47,762 bases of DNA, taken from positions 1 to 47,762 of the forward strand of contig CAYOZN010000034.1 of assembly GCA_964408455.1 (NCBI GenBank). Reading direction: 5' to 3'. The stretch's first letter is position 1. Each line of letters begins with the position of its first letter. Below, piece by piece: positions 33,294 to 42,200 of this stretch. Under the pieces are notes generated by a model that did no database searches, was not told the origin of the DNA, and saw nothing but the letters and a program-made list of their open reading frames with translations. A program made the position numbers and the translations under genes. This DNA is from CAYOZN01 sp964408455 (lineage in GTDB: Bacteria; Planctomycetota; Phycisphaerae; UBA1845; UTPLA1).

Positions 33294-33647
33294 ATGGCGA
33301 TCGTTGAGCGACATGTATCACCCGACCAACAATTGACGTTGTATGTTGACGTTTCGGCTGGCGATTGGACGATCGGCTTCGACGGTTTCCAGTGGCACAC
33401 CCACGGTGACATTCTCTGCGGCTGGGGTTTCAACGACACGCCAGAAAAAGCGACGCGGCGTTTCGTCGATGAGATTCTCGCCTCTCGAATGGAAATCTGC
33501 GTGCACCGAGTCGACGGGATCGTTACGGATGTGTCGGTTCCCAGCCTGCACGATGATCGCCCGCTTCAGGCTGCACATGCAGAATACGCGACCGCGAATG
33601 AAACGATCGACGTGCGGTATTGGGATTGCCGTGCCGCGACAGGATAA
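33294..33647 (+). CDS. Small hypothetical protein
   Basis: A 117-residue protein from ATG 33294. It has regular secondary-structure potential ('QQLTLYVDVSAGDWTIGFDGFQWHTHGD', 'TPEKATRRFVDEILASRMEICVHRVDGIVTDV') with a Trp/His-rich beta section and an acidic C-terminal part, and looks like a soluble cytoplasmic protein. No family is recognised. The stop codon lies in the first of two tandem 22-bp repeats. Its composition and the small genes around it suggest an accessory gene. Confidence 0.6.
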   Translation: MAIVERHVSPDQQLTLYVDVSAGDWTIGFDGFQWHTHGDILCGWGFNDTPEKATRRFVDEILASRMEICVHRVDGIVTDVSVPSLHDDRPLQAAHAEYATANETIDVRYWDCRAATG

Positions 33648-33677
33648 CAACTTTACCGCGACAGGATAACAATTTTA
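33634..33677. repeat. Two tandem 22-bp units over the stop codon
   Basis: CCGCGACAGGATAACAACTTTA-like units at 33634-33655 and 33656-33677 differ at one base. The stop codon (33645-33647) of the small protein lies in the first unit. The short perfect spacing suggests a recent slip duplication. Confidence 0.85.
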
Positions 33678-33692
33678 CAATGGTCCGCCATC

Positions 33693-33797
33693 GAAAACCC
33701 CCACGGGGTTCCGTCCTCCAGCCCATGGTTGGCCGCGCAGCGGGCTACCCTGGGTCGAACGTGCAACGCGCATATCAATCCCAACGGGGTTGCGCCA
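33693..33797. repeat. 105-bp dispersed repeat element, copy A
   Basis: This segment matches 35519-35623 over the same 105-base length with about nine of ten positions identical by eye. Each end is a short inverted repeat (CCCC..GGGG type), and the centre has a longer imperfect inverted repeat (CCCATGGTTGG / CTACCCTGGG). It contains no gene. The structure fits a small non-autonomous or REP-like element. Confidence 0.85.
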
Positions 33798-33880
33798 CGG
33801 CGCTACACATGCCGCGTCAATCAATGGGAAATGCATTTTGAAAGCTCTGGTCAGGGCCTTGCAGTAGAACGAAAACCGAC

Positions 33881-34234
33881 TCAGGGAAGCGGACGAGCGC
33901 GAACTCCCGAAGGAGTTATTGTCACGAAAGATCCCGGCAAGCGAGATAGTACCAAGGGCCAAACAGAACGAACGAATACGACGCGGTCAGCTTCGTTCGC
34001 CTGCGCCAGGCGAATCAGCACGACACCCGGACAGCGAATTGCGTGAACGAACACAAGCTCGCCAAAGTCCTTATCCGAAGTGATCACGATTCGATCATCC
34101 GCAGCCGCCGATTGGAGCACATCGACGTCCGGCATTCGCGGGGGGATGGCCGATGAGTCGAGGCAGTCATGGCCCAGGTCGCGAAGCATCGCCACCATCT
34201 CGATGCTGATGTGTGCGTCCGCGAGAAATCTCAT
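33881..34234 (-). CDS. DUF5615 PIN-like toxin
   Basis: A 117-residue protein with the DUF5615 pattern: 'MRFLADAHIS' with Asp6 at the first strand, 'LRDLGHDCLDSSAI', and 'RIVITSDKDFGELVF' with the acidic pair of the PIN-like site. Such proteins are predicted RNases, paired with DUF433 antitoxins. The ATG overlaps the antitoxin stop (ATGA), so the two genes are co-translated. The usual length is about 115-120, so it looks intact. Confidence 0.88.
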   Translation of the reverse strand: MRFLADAHISIEMVAMLRDLGHDCLDSSAIPPRMPDVDVLQSAAADDRIVITSDKDFGELVFVHAIRCPGVVLIRLAQANEADRVVFVRSVWPLVLSRLPGSFVTITPSGVRARPLP

Positions 34235-34461
34235 GGAGTATTCAGCACGAGCTCATCCTGCCGCACGGCAGAGAGTGCGTAGGCAATCGCCGCACGTACC
34301 TGTTCGTGCGTGAGTGGCGGGTGGCTGCGAACCAGATCATCGGCCTTGGCGCCCTGTGCCAGACGCTCCAGCACGAACTCCACGGTGATTCGTGTACCTC
34401 GGAAAACCGGCTTGCCGAGCATGACGCCCGGCACACGCTCGATGTATTGCTGCCAGTCCAT
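34231..34461 (-). CDS. DUF433 antitoxin
   Basis: The 76-residue protein has the DUF433 core 'GVMLGKPVFRGTRITVEFVLERLAQG' and a helix-turn-helix-like C-terminal half ('TPLTHEQVRAAIAYAL'-like). It should neutralise the downstream PIN-like toxin and bind its own promoter. The start codon lies in a perfect 15-bp inverted repeat, which suits autorepression. The product is full length for the family. Confidence 0.9.
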   Translation of the reverse strand: MDWQQYIERVPGVMLGKPVFRGTRITVEFVLERLAQGAKADDLVRSHPPLTHEQVRAAIAYALSAVRQDELVLNTP

Positions 34462-34474
34462 ACAATCATTGTAT
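34460..34474 (-). promoter_or_regulatory. Palindromic operator over the antitoxin start codon
   Basis: ATACAAT-C-ATTGTAT is a perfect inverted repeat whose edge is the antitoxin ATG (34461-34459). On the minus strand it also holds a TACAAT -10-like box, so the message may be almost leaderless. It is the natural site for DUF433 binding. Confidence 0.6.
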
Positions 34475-34640
34475 CACATTTTTGCCCGAAGGGATCAATA
34501 AGGCACGGATGTTTAGAATGCGCACGGCGATTCCTATCGTGAGCATCCCATGCAGGCCCCGTTCGGAAACAAATGCGGCATCAACGCATCAAAATCTTCA
34601 GGTTAGAATCCTTCCCCTGACCACTCACCGGAGAGGCACT

Positions 34641-35327
34641 ATGTTCCGTGCAACCATAGCCCTTGGGTTCCTGGCGATCAGCGTCTCATCTGTACCACCC
34701 AGTGGCTCCTCGCCCGCTACGCCTCCTGATCACCGCCTGGCCGCCCTCTACGATTGCGGTCTGACATTTCCGGTATCCGGCGAACGCTGGCAGTTTCGCG
34801 GCACGGCGTCAGTCCTGGTTGTCTCTGTAACCAATCGCACCGGCACCCACGAGTTCACAATCTCCGAGCCATTCCGGGGCGAAGAAATCAAGCGCCTGGT
34901 CTTGACCGGGCACGAGAAGCCGCCATCCAGCGAGCGCGACGGCTACTGCTACGTCTCGCTGGGCATCGAATCCATGGCGAAAGTGAGCGCCACTCTGAAC
35001 TATCGCGTCCTTCACTACGGCAACACATGCCCCACAGATTCAAAGACGATAGCCGACCTGACGGAAGGCCGCATATCTTTTCCCATCAGCGAGCCCTTGC
35101 TTTCCCGCCCCGCGAGCGAACCTGTCGCCATGATGGCCGTAAGTCTCGGGAAGGGGGACGCCGTCGCTTTGACGCTGCAGGATTGGCCCGGGAGCAGCGA
35201 AAAAGACCCGGAAGCGAGGGTCGAGTGCCATACCTTCGTTCATCCGTGCTTCGTTTCTTCTTCACAGCGTAAGAACACGTTCAGCCATTTTGTTGCAGCC
35301 CAACGCTGGCGTAGATTAGAAGAATAA
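34641..35327 (+). CDS. Secreted hypothetical protein
   Basis: The 228-residue protein starts at ATG 34641 with GGAGAGG five bases upstream; the frame further upstream is not protein-like. Residues 1-17 form a short signal peptide. The mature part is beta-rich ('WQFRGTASVLVVSVTNRTGTHEFTISEPF', 'AKVSATLNYRVLHYG'), with cysteines that could pair, and resembles no family I know. It is flanked by repeats and a toxin-antitoxin pair, so it may be accessory. Confidence 0.65.
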   Translation: MFRATIALGFLAISVSSVPPSGSSPATPPDHRLAALYDCGLTFPVSGERWQFRGTASVLVVSVTNRTGTHEFTISEPFRGEEIKRLVLTGHEKPPSSERDGYCYVSLGIESMAKVSATLNYRVLHYGNTCPTDSKTIADLTEGRISFPISEPLLSRPASEPVAMMAVSLGKGDAVALTLQDWPGSSEKDPEARVECHTFVHPCFVSSSQRKNTFSHFVAAQRWRRLEE

Positions 35328-35405
35328 GGTTGCGGAACGAAATCACGAACTCACGTTTAACGTGACTTCAATGAGATTGGCGTGAGCCCGCCGACCGGCA
35401 CAAGC

Positions 35406-35485
35406 CAACGAGGCAACAAATCGACGATGCAGCAAACCGACGAGGCAGTACGCCAACGAGACAGCATGGCAACGAGACGGAACAA
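35406..35485. repeat. Five degenerate 16-bp tandem units
   Basis: Units at 35406, 35422, 35438, 35454 and 35470 follow the pattern CRACGAGGCARNANNN, each 16 bases long with several differences. The array decays into similar CGGCAAG-rich sequence on the right. Confidence 0.7.
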
Positions 35486-35518
35486 GGCCGCAAGCAAATG
35501 AGGCGGCAAGCCGCAATT

Positions 35519-35623
35519 GAAAACCCCAATGGGGTTTCGTCCTCCAGCCCAGGGTTGGCCGCGCAGCGGACTACCCTGGGTCGAACGAGCATCGCCCACC
35601 TCAACCCCAACGGGGTTGCGCCA
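35519..35623. repeat. 105-bp dispersed repeat element, copy B
   Basis: This is the second copy of the element at 33693-33797, same orientation and length. Differences fall mainly near the ends and one inner stretch, while the AACCCCAACGGGGTT end hairpin is preserved, as expected if RNA or DNA structure matters. Confidence 0.85.
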
Positions 35624-35702
35624 TCATCCCGACGGGATTGTGTCGCGCGAACGCAGACACTTCTCGCGAGAAAAGTAAACAAGGTTAAAATCAAGGCATT
35701 AA

Positions 35703-36821
35703 ATGACGCACGAATATCGACTTAAGCCAATTGTGCTCGCCGCATGCCTGACACTGATTCATCCGCTCGGCATTCGGGCTTCCGATGAGCCCGCATCCGC
35801 GCCGTCGACCGCACCCGCCGACGAACTTCCCGCCGACGCCGTCGCCAACCGCGCCCTCCTCGCCCGCCTCGGCCACGGTTTCCGCGCCGAGCACAACGAC
35901 AGCTTCACGCTCCTCACGCCCTGCCCGCCCGAAAAATCCGCCGCCCTCCTCCGCCTCGCCGACAGCACCCGCCGCGCCATCCTCTCCGAAATGGACATCC
36001 TCAACGTCACGACGACGCCGCCGCGACACAAGATGATCATCGTGCAGTTCGACCGCTGGTCCGCCTTTCTCGACTTCGCAAAGGACTCCGGCTTCACCCC
36101 CACCGAAGGCATCCCCGGCTTCTACGACGAGCCCCGCCGCCGGTGCCTCGTCTTTGACATCGACAGCCTCCCCGCCGTTCGGCGCCAGCGCGACGCCATC
36201 GCCCGCGCCAGATCAAAACGCGACGAAATCGAGATGCAGGGCGCTCACGCGGCCCTGCTCAAGACCGAGATCGCCGCCGCCGAACGGTCCCTCGCTGCCA
36301 CCGTCACGGCACTCACCAGCCTCGTCATCCAGCACGAAATCGCCCACCAGTTCCTCGCCGAGCATGGCGTCGTCGACGCCCGCGCCCCCCGCTGGCTCCG
36401 CGAAGGACTGGCCATGCGCTACGAGCACGCGACCGCAGGCGCCAATCACGCGCCTGATGCCAATTCCGGCGGTCAGGACGCCGACGCGACCGGTCGCGCC
36501 TCCGCCCGCAAGGCCGACTTTCTCCAGGCGCAGGATCGCCACGGTGCCCTCGACGCCGCCCACCTCCGCCGCGCCCTGTCGGACGATGCATACCTCTCCC
36601 CGACCGGCGACGATGCCGCCTATCGCTACGCCGTCGCCTGGGCCGTTGTCGACTACCTGCTGAAGCACCGCACCGCGGAATGCCGTGAATTCTTGAATGC
36701 CGCCCAAACCGGCAAACCTCCGGCGGCCGACACGGCCCTCGTGCGCTTCGAACAGCACTTCGGCCCGGCCGACGGCGCCCTCGCCGCCGCCATTCGCAAA
36801 CACGTCGAAGGCCTGCCATAA
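35703..36821 (+). CDS. Secreted metallopeptidase-like protein (HExxH)
   Basis: The 372-residue protein has a signal peptide ('KPIVLAACLTLIHPLGIRAS', about 8-27) and a gluzincin-type zinc site: 'HEIAHQF' (His211, Glu212, His215) followed by 'WLREGLAMRYE' with Glu234 as the likely third ligand. The segment 'DSFTLLTPCPPEKSAALLRLADSTRRAILSEM' before it, then 'KMIIVQFDRWSAFLDFA', is the arrangement seen in secreted planctomycete peptidases of the DUF1570/peptidase-MA type. It probably acts in the periplasm or outside the cell; the substrate is unknown. It is 143 bases upstream of folD, probably a separate transcript. Confidence 0.85.
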   Translation: MTHEYRLKPIVLAACLTLIHPLGIRASDEPASAPSTAPADELPADAVANRALLARLGHGFRAEHNDSFTLLTPCPPEKSAALLRLADSTRRAILSEMDILNVTTTPPRHKMIIVQFDRWSAFLDFAKDSGFTPTEGIPGFYDEPRRRCLVFDIDSLPAVRRQRDAIARARSKRDEIEMQGAHAALLKTEIAAAERSLAATVTALTSLVIQHEIAHQFLAEHGVVDARAPRWLREGLAMRYEHATAGANHAPDANSGGQDADATGRASARKADFLQAQDRHGALDAAHLRRALSDDAYLSPTGDDAAYRYAVAWAVVDYLLKHRTAECREFLNAAQTGKPPAADTALVRFEQHFGPADGALAAAIRKHVEGLP

Positions 36822-36964
36822 TCCACCGGCGCAGGTAATCCACGGGTGGCATGCCTAAGCGAAGCGCAGGCAAGCTGGGCAGTCCTCGTTGAGTGGTGCC
36901 AAAAGCGAAATCGGGCAACACTCTGCAAATCGATCTGTTTACCCAGCACCGGAGTCCATCATCC

Positions 36965-37831
36965 GTGACTGCCACCCTCATCGACGGAAAAGCCATCGCC
37001 GAATCCATCAAGGCCGACGTCGCCGCCCGCGCTGCCGCGCTCGCCGCCGCCGGCCGCACGCCCGCCCTGTGCGCAATCCTGATCGGCGAAGACCCTTCCG
37101 CCCTCAGCTACGCCCGCTCCCAGGCAAAGCACGCCCAGGCCGTCGGCATCTCGCACCGGCTCATCCAGTTGCCCACCAACGCCTCGCAGGCCGACGTCGC
37201 CGCGCAAATCGACGCCCTCAACCGCGATGCCGCCGTCCACGGTATCATGCTCCACCTGCCCGTCCCCAGGCCGCTCGACGCCTTCGCCCTCCAGCAGTGC
37301 ATCGCCCCCGCCAAGGATGTCGAAGGCGTCGGCGCGGCGAATCTCGGCCTGCTCGCCATGGGTCGCGATGCCCTCGCCCCCTGCACCGCCGCCGCCGCCT
37401 TCGCCTGCCTGACGTCGGCCGTACCCGATCTGGCCGGTCGCGAGGCCGTCGTCGTGGGGCGCAGCGTCATCGTGGGTAAGCCCCTGGCCATGCTGCTGCT
37501 TGCCGCACATTGCACCGTCACCCAGTGCCACACCCGCACGCGGAACCTGCCCGCCGTCACCTGCCGGGCAGAGCTGCTTCTGGTCGCCGCCGGCGTGCCC
37601 GGTCTCATCGGTGCCGAATATGTGGCACCCGGTGCCGTCGTTATCGACGTCGGCACCCATCGCGTACCCGCGTCGAATGCCCCCGGCGAGATGAAGATGA
37701 AAACCGTCGGCGATGTCCGCTTCGACGAAGTGGCCGCCGTCGCCTCGCAGATCACCCCCGTCCCCGGCGGCGTCGGCCCGGTCACCGTCGCCATGCTGCT
37801 GGCCAATACACTCCGATCCGCGGATGGATAA
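36965..37831 (+). CDS. folD: FolD homologue with altered catalytic residues
   Basis: A 288-residue protein read from GTG 36965 (family length about 285). It has the FolD layout: 'LIDGKAIAESIK', 'CAILIGEDPSALSYARSQAKHA', 'HGIMLHLPVPRPLD', 'PAKDVEGV', the cofactor-binding 'VVVGRSVIVGKPLAMLLL', and the C-terminal 'TPVPGGVGPVTVAMLLANT'. FolD oxidises methylene-tetrahydrofolate and hydrolyses the methenyl form. Tyr49 and Asp118 are kept, but the catalytic lysine position (Lys56 of human and E. coli enzymes) is Gln53, and the conserved Gln of 'QLP' is His97. In the human enzyme, Lys56-to-Gln is known to abolish the cyclohydrolase step while sparing the dehydrogenase, so this may be a dehydrogenase or may use a different one-carbon carrier. 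Confidence 0.88.
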   Translation: MTATLIDGKAIAESIKADVAARAAALAAAGRTPALCAILIGEDPSALSYARSQAKHAQAVGISHRLIQLPTNASQADVAAQIDALNRDAAVHGIMLHLPVPRPLDAFALQQCIAPAKDVEGVGAANLGLLAMGRDALAPCTAAAAFACLTSAVPDLAGREAVVVGRSVIVGKPLAMLLLAAHCTVTQCHTRTRNLPAVTCRAELLLVAAGVPGLIGAEYVAPGAVVIDVGTHRVPASNAPGEMKMKTVGDVRFDEVAAVASQITPVPGGVGPVTVAMLLANTLRSADG

Positions 37832-38193
37832 TCCGCAGATTACACAGATGAACACAGATTATGAGGAGGCTGGGGCTGATCATTGGTGCGTACAATACCG
37901 CGAGAACCTTCCCAAAGGCTGAAGTCTATTCCCCCAATCTGCGCCATCCGTGAAAATTGCGGACAACCAACGATCCGCAATTAGCGCAGATAGCCGAAGG
38001 AATAGTTTGCTGACGAAAGAACACCACGCAACGCTGAACGCGCGAGGAATCATCCCAGAAAAAAATTCCAGCCCCTAATCTGCGTCAATCTGTGAAATCT
38101 GCGGATAATCAACAGCGCTGAATGCGCGAGGAATCATCCTCAGGGAAAACGCCCAGCCCCCAATCTGCGTCCATCTGCGAAATCTGCGGATAA
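37832..38193. other. Repeat-bearing intergenic region after folD
   Basis: The 362 bases carry several copies of an 'AATCTGCG..ATCTGTGAAATCTGCGG' type sequence in both orientations (37830-37862, 37936-37962, 37973-37990) and most of two 84-bp tandem units. No gene or clean terminator is seen. Confidence 0.65.
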
Positions 38194-38199
38194 TCAATA
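38032..38199. repeat. Two tandem 84-bp repeat units
   Basis: Units 38032-38115 and 38116-38199 both start CGCTGAAYGCGCGAGGAATC and end with AATCTGCG...AAATCTGCGGATAATCAA. The middle part differs more than the ends. The second unit runs into the stop codon of the convergent membrane-protein gene. Confidence 0.85.
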
Positions 38200-38856
38200 C
38201 GCGGGATCGAGGCTCGTCGGCGCCGCCGCCGCTCCCGTCTTCCGTCGCAGCAGCGGATCGGTGACGCTGCGTACGATGCCGGTGATGCAGGGGAGCAGCA
38301 CCACCACCAATGCGATCTGCTTCATCGGGAATACCAGGCGGGCTGTCACCATGGCAAAGGCCCCCATCGCCAGCCCCAGCAGCACCGACGCCGCCGCCGT
38401 GTTCACCGCCCGCCAGCGCGGGGAGCGCAGCCGCGGCCGATACCAGCCCAGCCACGCCAGAATGGCGATCCAGGCCGGCACCACGAACACCAGCATGATC
38501 CCGTGCGAGCCGATCGTCGTGCCGTATCCTTCGAGCTCCTCCGGCCAGGCCTTATTCTCGATAACCAGCACGCGAAACAGATCGGCCAGAAAATACGTTA
38601 ACAGAACGCTGAACACATCCAGCGATACGAACCATGCCGTATGCGGCTTGACGTCGGCCTGCCCCGGCAGCGTCCGATGCCGCAGGAGCGCCCGCACCGC
38701 CATAAAGGCGACGACGAACACCGACGAAAGCACCAGGAACACGGCGTACAGGACGAACAGTCCTGCCGCCTGGAGCTTGTCCGGAATGGAGTTGCGTTTG
38801 AAGCCCACGATCAGGCCGCCTGTCGAAGTTGGCGATCCGGCGATTCGATGCCTCAT
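38194..38856 (-). CDS. Multi-pass membrane protein of unknown function
   Basis: The 220-residue protein starts at ATG 38856 (a longer frame upstream is Arg/Ala-rich and unlikely). At least five hydrophobic segments are visible: 'LQAAGLFVLYAVFLVLSSVFVVAFMAV', 'WFVSLDVFSVLLTYFLADLF', 'SHGIMLVFVVPAWIAILAWLGWY', 'AAASVLLGLAMGAFAMVTARLVF' and 'MKQIALVVVLLPCITGIV'. No family motif is recognised. Its last codons lie within the tandem repeat unit. Confidence 0.72.
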   Translation of the reverse strand: MRHRIAGSPTSTGGLIVGFKRNSIPDKLQAAGLFVLYAVFLVLSSVFVVAFMAVRALLRHRTLPGQADVKPHTAWFVSLDVFSVLLTYFLADLFRVLVIENKAWPEELEGYGTTIGSHGIMLVFVVPAWIAILAWLGWYRPRLRSPRWRAVNTAAASVLLGLAMGAFAMVTARLVFPMKQIALVVVLLPCITGIVRSVTDPLLRRKTGAAAAPTSLDPAY

Positions 38857-39291
38857 TTTACTACACCGCCGGCAAAAAATCGAGGCAGGCCCCGGCCATG
38901 GACTTTCGGACGTGACGCCCTGCCCATTCTTTTCGGATATCGCGCTATGACGAAGGCGCGCCATCGCGCATGCGTCCGAACACTGCCCGCGACGCGCTTG
39001 CGCCGTACGCACGGGCGCCCGCGCCGCTTGCAATCCTCTGACAATTGTAGTAGGATGCGCCCCTCAGCGTTGGACGTTGCGCCGGCTGCGAGATAACCTG
39101 ATATTCCTCACAAGCGCAATCCCCGGGGATCCAGCCCATGCGTGCGCGCCTCGCGCGCAGCTGCCTCGCCCGCGCACCGGGCGCGACGCCGCCGCGGAAA
39201 ACCGGAACGATCCCCGACGTTCTTCCAGGCGTACTTCACGTGTCGCGCGGCGCTTGCCGCCCGGCACGAGCCAGCTCTCGGAGGCCAGGAC
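38857..39291. other. Divergent intergenic region before the second Exb cluster
   Basis: There are 435 bases between divergent genes, with one candidate promoter (39028-39056) pointing to the TPR gene. The rest is GC-rich with no RNA gene or repeat that I can identify. Confidence 0.5.
39028..39056 (+). promoter_or_regulatory. Candidate promoter of the second Exb cluster
   Basis: TTGCAA (39028-39033) and TAGGAT (39051-39056) are 17 bases apart, in a locally AT-richer patch. The distance to ATG 39292 would give a leader of about 230 bases. Confidence 0.35.
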
Positions 39292-42200
39292 ATGAAGCAG
39301 GCGCCCTCCGCCGCATCGATCGCAGCCCTGTTCCTGACGTTCATCGCGGTTCCTGATCGTGCCGTTGCCGCGGCACCGGAGGAAGTCGCCGCCCTTCAGG
39401 CCTATTACACCGGCAACGGGCTTCTCAACCGCGGCCTGTTCGATCTGGCCGCGAAGGAATACCGCACCTTCCTTGCCGCCCTGCCCGATCACGACAAGGC
39501 GCCGCAGGCGCGCTACGGCCTGGGCGTCTGCCTCTTTCGATCGAACAAGCTCGACGATGCCGCCCGGGAGCTCGAGCCCCTCGCCGAACTGCGCGAATTC
39601 GAGTTTGCCGCGGAAGTAGCCACCATGCTCGGCCAGGCCCGCCTCGCGGCGGGGCGCCACCAGGAAGCGCTCGATTTCTTCCAGCGCGTGCTCGATCGCC
39701 ACGCCGAACATGCCCTCGCCGACAGTGCCGCCGCCCAGTACATCGAGGCCGCCTTTCGCGCCGGCAAACGCCGCGAAGCCCGCAAGACGCACCGGCGGTT
39801 CGTTGATACCTGGCCCAGGTCCTCCCATCGTGACCGGGCGGACTATTTTGCCGGGCTTTCGGCCCTCGCCGAACAGGAGATTGCCGACGCGGCAAACCTG
39901 TTCGAAAACGTGCTGAAAAGCGCGCCGGCCAGCCCCTTTGCCGACCACGCCTGCCTGCTCGCCGCCCAGACGCGGCATCAACTCAACGACTTGTCTCGGT
40001 CCGAAACGCACTACAAGACGGCGTTGGAAAATGAGAAGAGCCCCTACCGTGCCGAGGCGCTGTACGGCCTTGCCGCCGTCTACAAGGCGTCCGAGCGGGA
40101 CAGCGATGCCGCCCCGCTACTGGACGAATATCTCGAAAAACACGCCGCCGACGCCCGAGTGGATCTGGCCCGCCTCCTGCGCGGGCGGATCTACTTCGAC
40201 GCCGGGGAATACGGCGATGCTGCGCCGCTCTTCAAAGCAGCCGCCAAGACTGACGACGAAGTCGGCATCGAGGCTGCCTACTGGTCTGCCAAGTGTGATC
40301 TGCGCCGCGAACGTTACGCGCCGGCCGCCGAGGCGCTCTCCGGCGCGATCGAAAAGGCCGGCGATCATCGCCTGCTGCCCGAGATGCGATACGATCGCGC
40401 CATCGCCCTCTATCGCGGCGGCCAGCGCGATCCGGCCGCCGACGCCCTGGCCGAGTTTCTCGATCGTCATGGCGAACACGCCCTGGCACCGGAGGCCGCG
40501 CTTCTGCGGGCAAGCACGCTGCACCAGCTCGGCCGGTTCGAGGACGGCCTGAAGGCGGTGCGGCTGTTTCTGGATCGCTGGCCCGCCCATGCAGAAGCCG
40601 CGGCGGTGCGGCTCCTGCTGGTGGAGGACCTGTACTTCCTCAAGCAATACGAAGAAGTCATCAAGGCGGCTTCGGACCTGTTGACCGACGCCGCGGATCA
40701 TCCCGATGCACAGATCATCCGCTTTCGCCTCGGCATGGCGCAGTATTTTCTGCAACAGTTTGATGCCGCGGAGAAGACGCTCGCCGCCATTTCCGCCAAG
40801 GCGGCCGACGACGTGCGATATGCGTCGCTGCCGCTGGCACTCGGCGATATCCACTTCCAGAAAGGCGCCTGGGCCGCCGCCGTCGATCGGCTGTCGCAGT
40901 ACCTGAGAAAAGGCGAGGATCAGCCCGGCGCCGACGACGCCATTTTGAAGCTCGGTCTCTCGTTTCAGCGGCAGGGCAAGCACCGCGAAGCGCTCTCGCA
41001 GTATGATCGCCTGCTCGCAAAATTTGAGAAAAGCGCCCATCGTGTGCAGGCCCATTTCGAGCGCGGCCAGGTCCTGATCGCGCTGGATGACCTGGATCAG
41101 GCTGCCAAGGCGTTCGACGCCGTGCTGGCCTCCGAGGAGGATTCGCGCTTTGCAACGCCATCGCGGCGGCACCTGTCCTACATTGCCTATCGCAAGGGCG
41201 ACTTCCGCGAGGCCGCCCGTCGCTTCGGCAGGCTCGCCCGGGAGCTTCGCGGCCGCGAAGGCGAAGCCGACGCCGTCTATCAGCAGGCACTGGCCATGGT
41301 CAACGCCGCCGACAACGAAGAAGCACAACGCGTTCTCGAGCGCTTCCTCAAGAAGTTCGACAAGGACGAGCGCGTCGAAACGGCCCGCGCCTACCTTGCC
41401 ATCGTGCAGTCGCGTCAGGACCGGCACGCCGACGCGCTGAAGACCATGGAGGAGGTCAACGCCGATCGCCTCGCGGCCGATCTGCGCGCCTCGCTGAACT
41501 ACGAGCGCGGCTGGTGTCTGCGCCGTACGGGCAAAGCGGACGAGGCCGCTGGCGTGTTCCGAGCCCTGCTGAAGTCCGACCCGCCGCAGCGCCTCCGGGC
41601 CCACGCGCTGTTGGAACTGGCCGATCTGGAGTCGACCGCAAAGCGCATGCCCGAGGCCATCGCCGCCCTCGAGTCACTGCGGCAACTGCTCGACGGCGCA
41701 AAGGACGCCCTGCCGCCGGAACTCGACGAGCAGGCATCGTATCGACTCGGCGTCGCTCTGTTTCAGACCGGGCGGATGGCGGATGCAGAGAAGATGCTCG
41801 GGCGGCTCTTGCGCGATCACGAAAAGTCCGACCTGGCCCGTTCGGCCGCCATGTTCCGCGGCGAAGCCTTGGTGTCGCTTTCGCGGCACCAGGATGCGGT
41901 CCCCTGCTTCGAACGCGTGATCGCCGGGCCCGCCGACGATCCCTCCCGCGCCATCGCCATGCTCCGGCTCGGCGACGCCTTTGCCACGCTCCAGGAGTGG
42001 TCGCGCAGCACCGAGGCGTTCGCGAGGTACCTGAAGGATCATGCCGACGGCGCTCAGTGGTACCAGGCAGAGTTTGGTCTCGGCTGGGCAACCGAAAACC
42101 AGGGGCAGCTCGACGCAGCCATCGAGCACTATCGCCGCGTCGTCACCCGGCACCAGGGCCAGACGGCGGCCCGCGCCCAGTTCCAGATCGGCCAGTGCCT

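Larger units (their letters stand above)
35328..35702. other. Repeat-filled intergenic region
   Basis: The 375 bases hold no gene. They contain a degenerate 16-bp tandem array (35406-35485) and copy B of the 105-bp dispersed element (35519-35623). The remaining bases show no clear signal. Confidence 0.7.

Noticed and set aside
37819..38199. CRISPR-like array
   Set aside because: Units are of unequal spacing, occur in both orientations and have no unique spacers of constant length; no cas gene is present.
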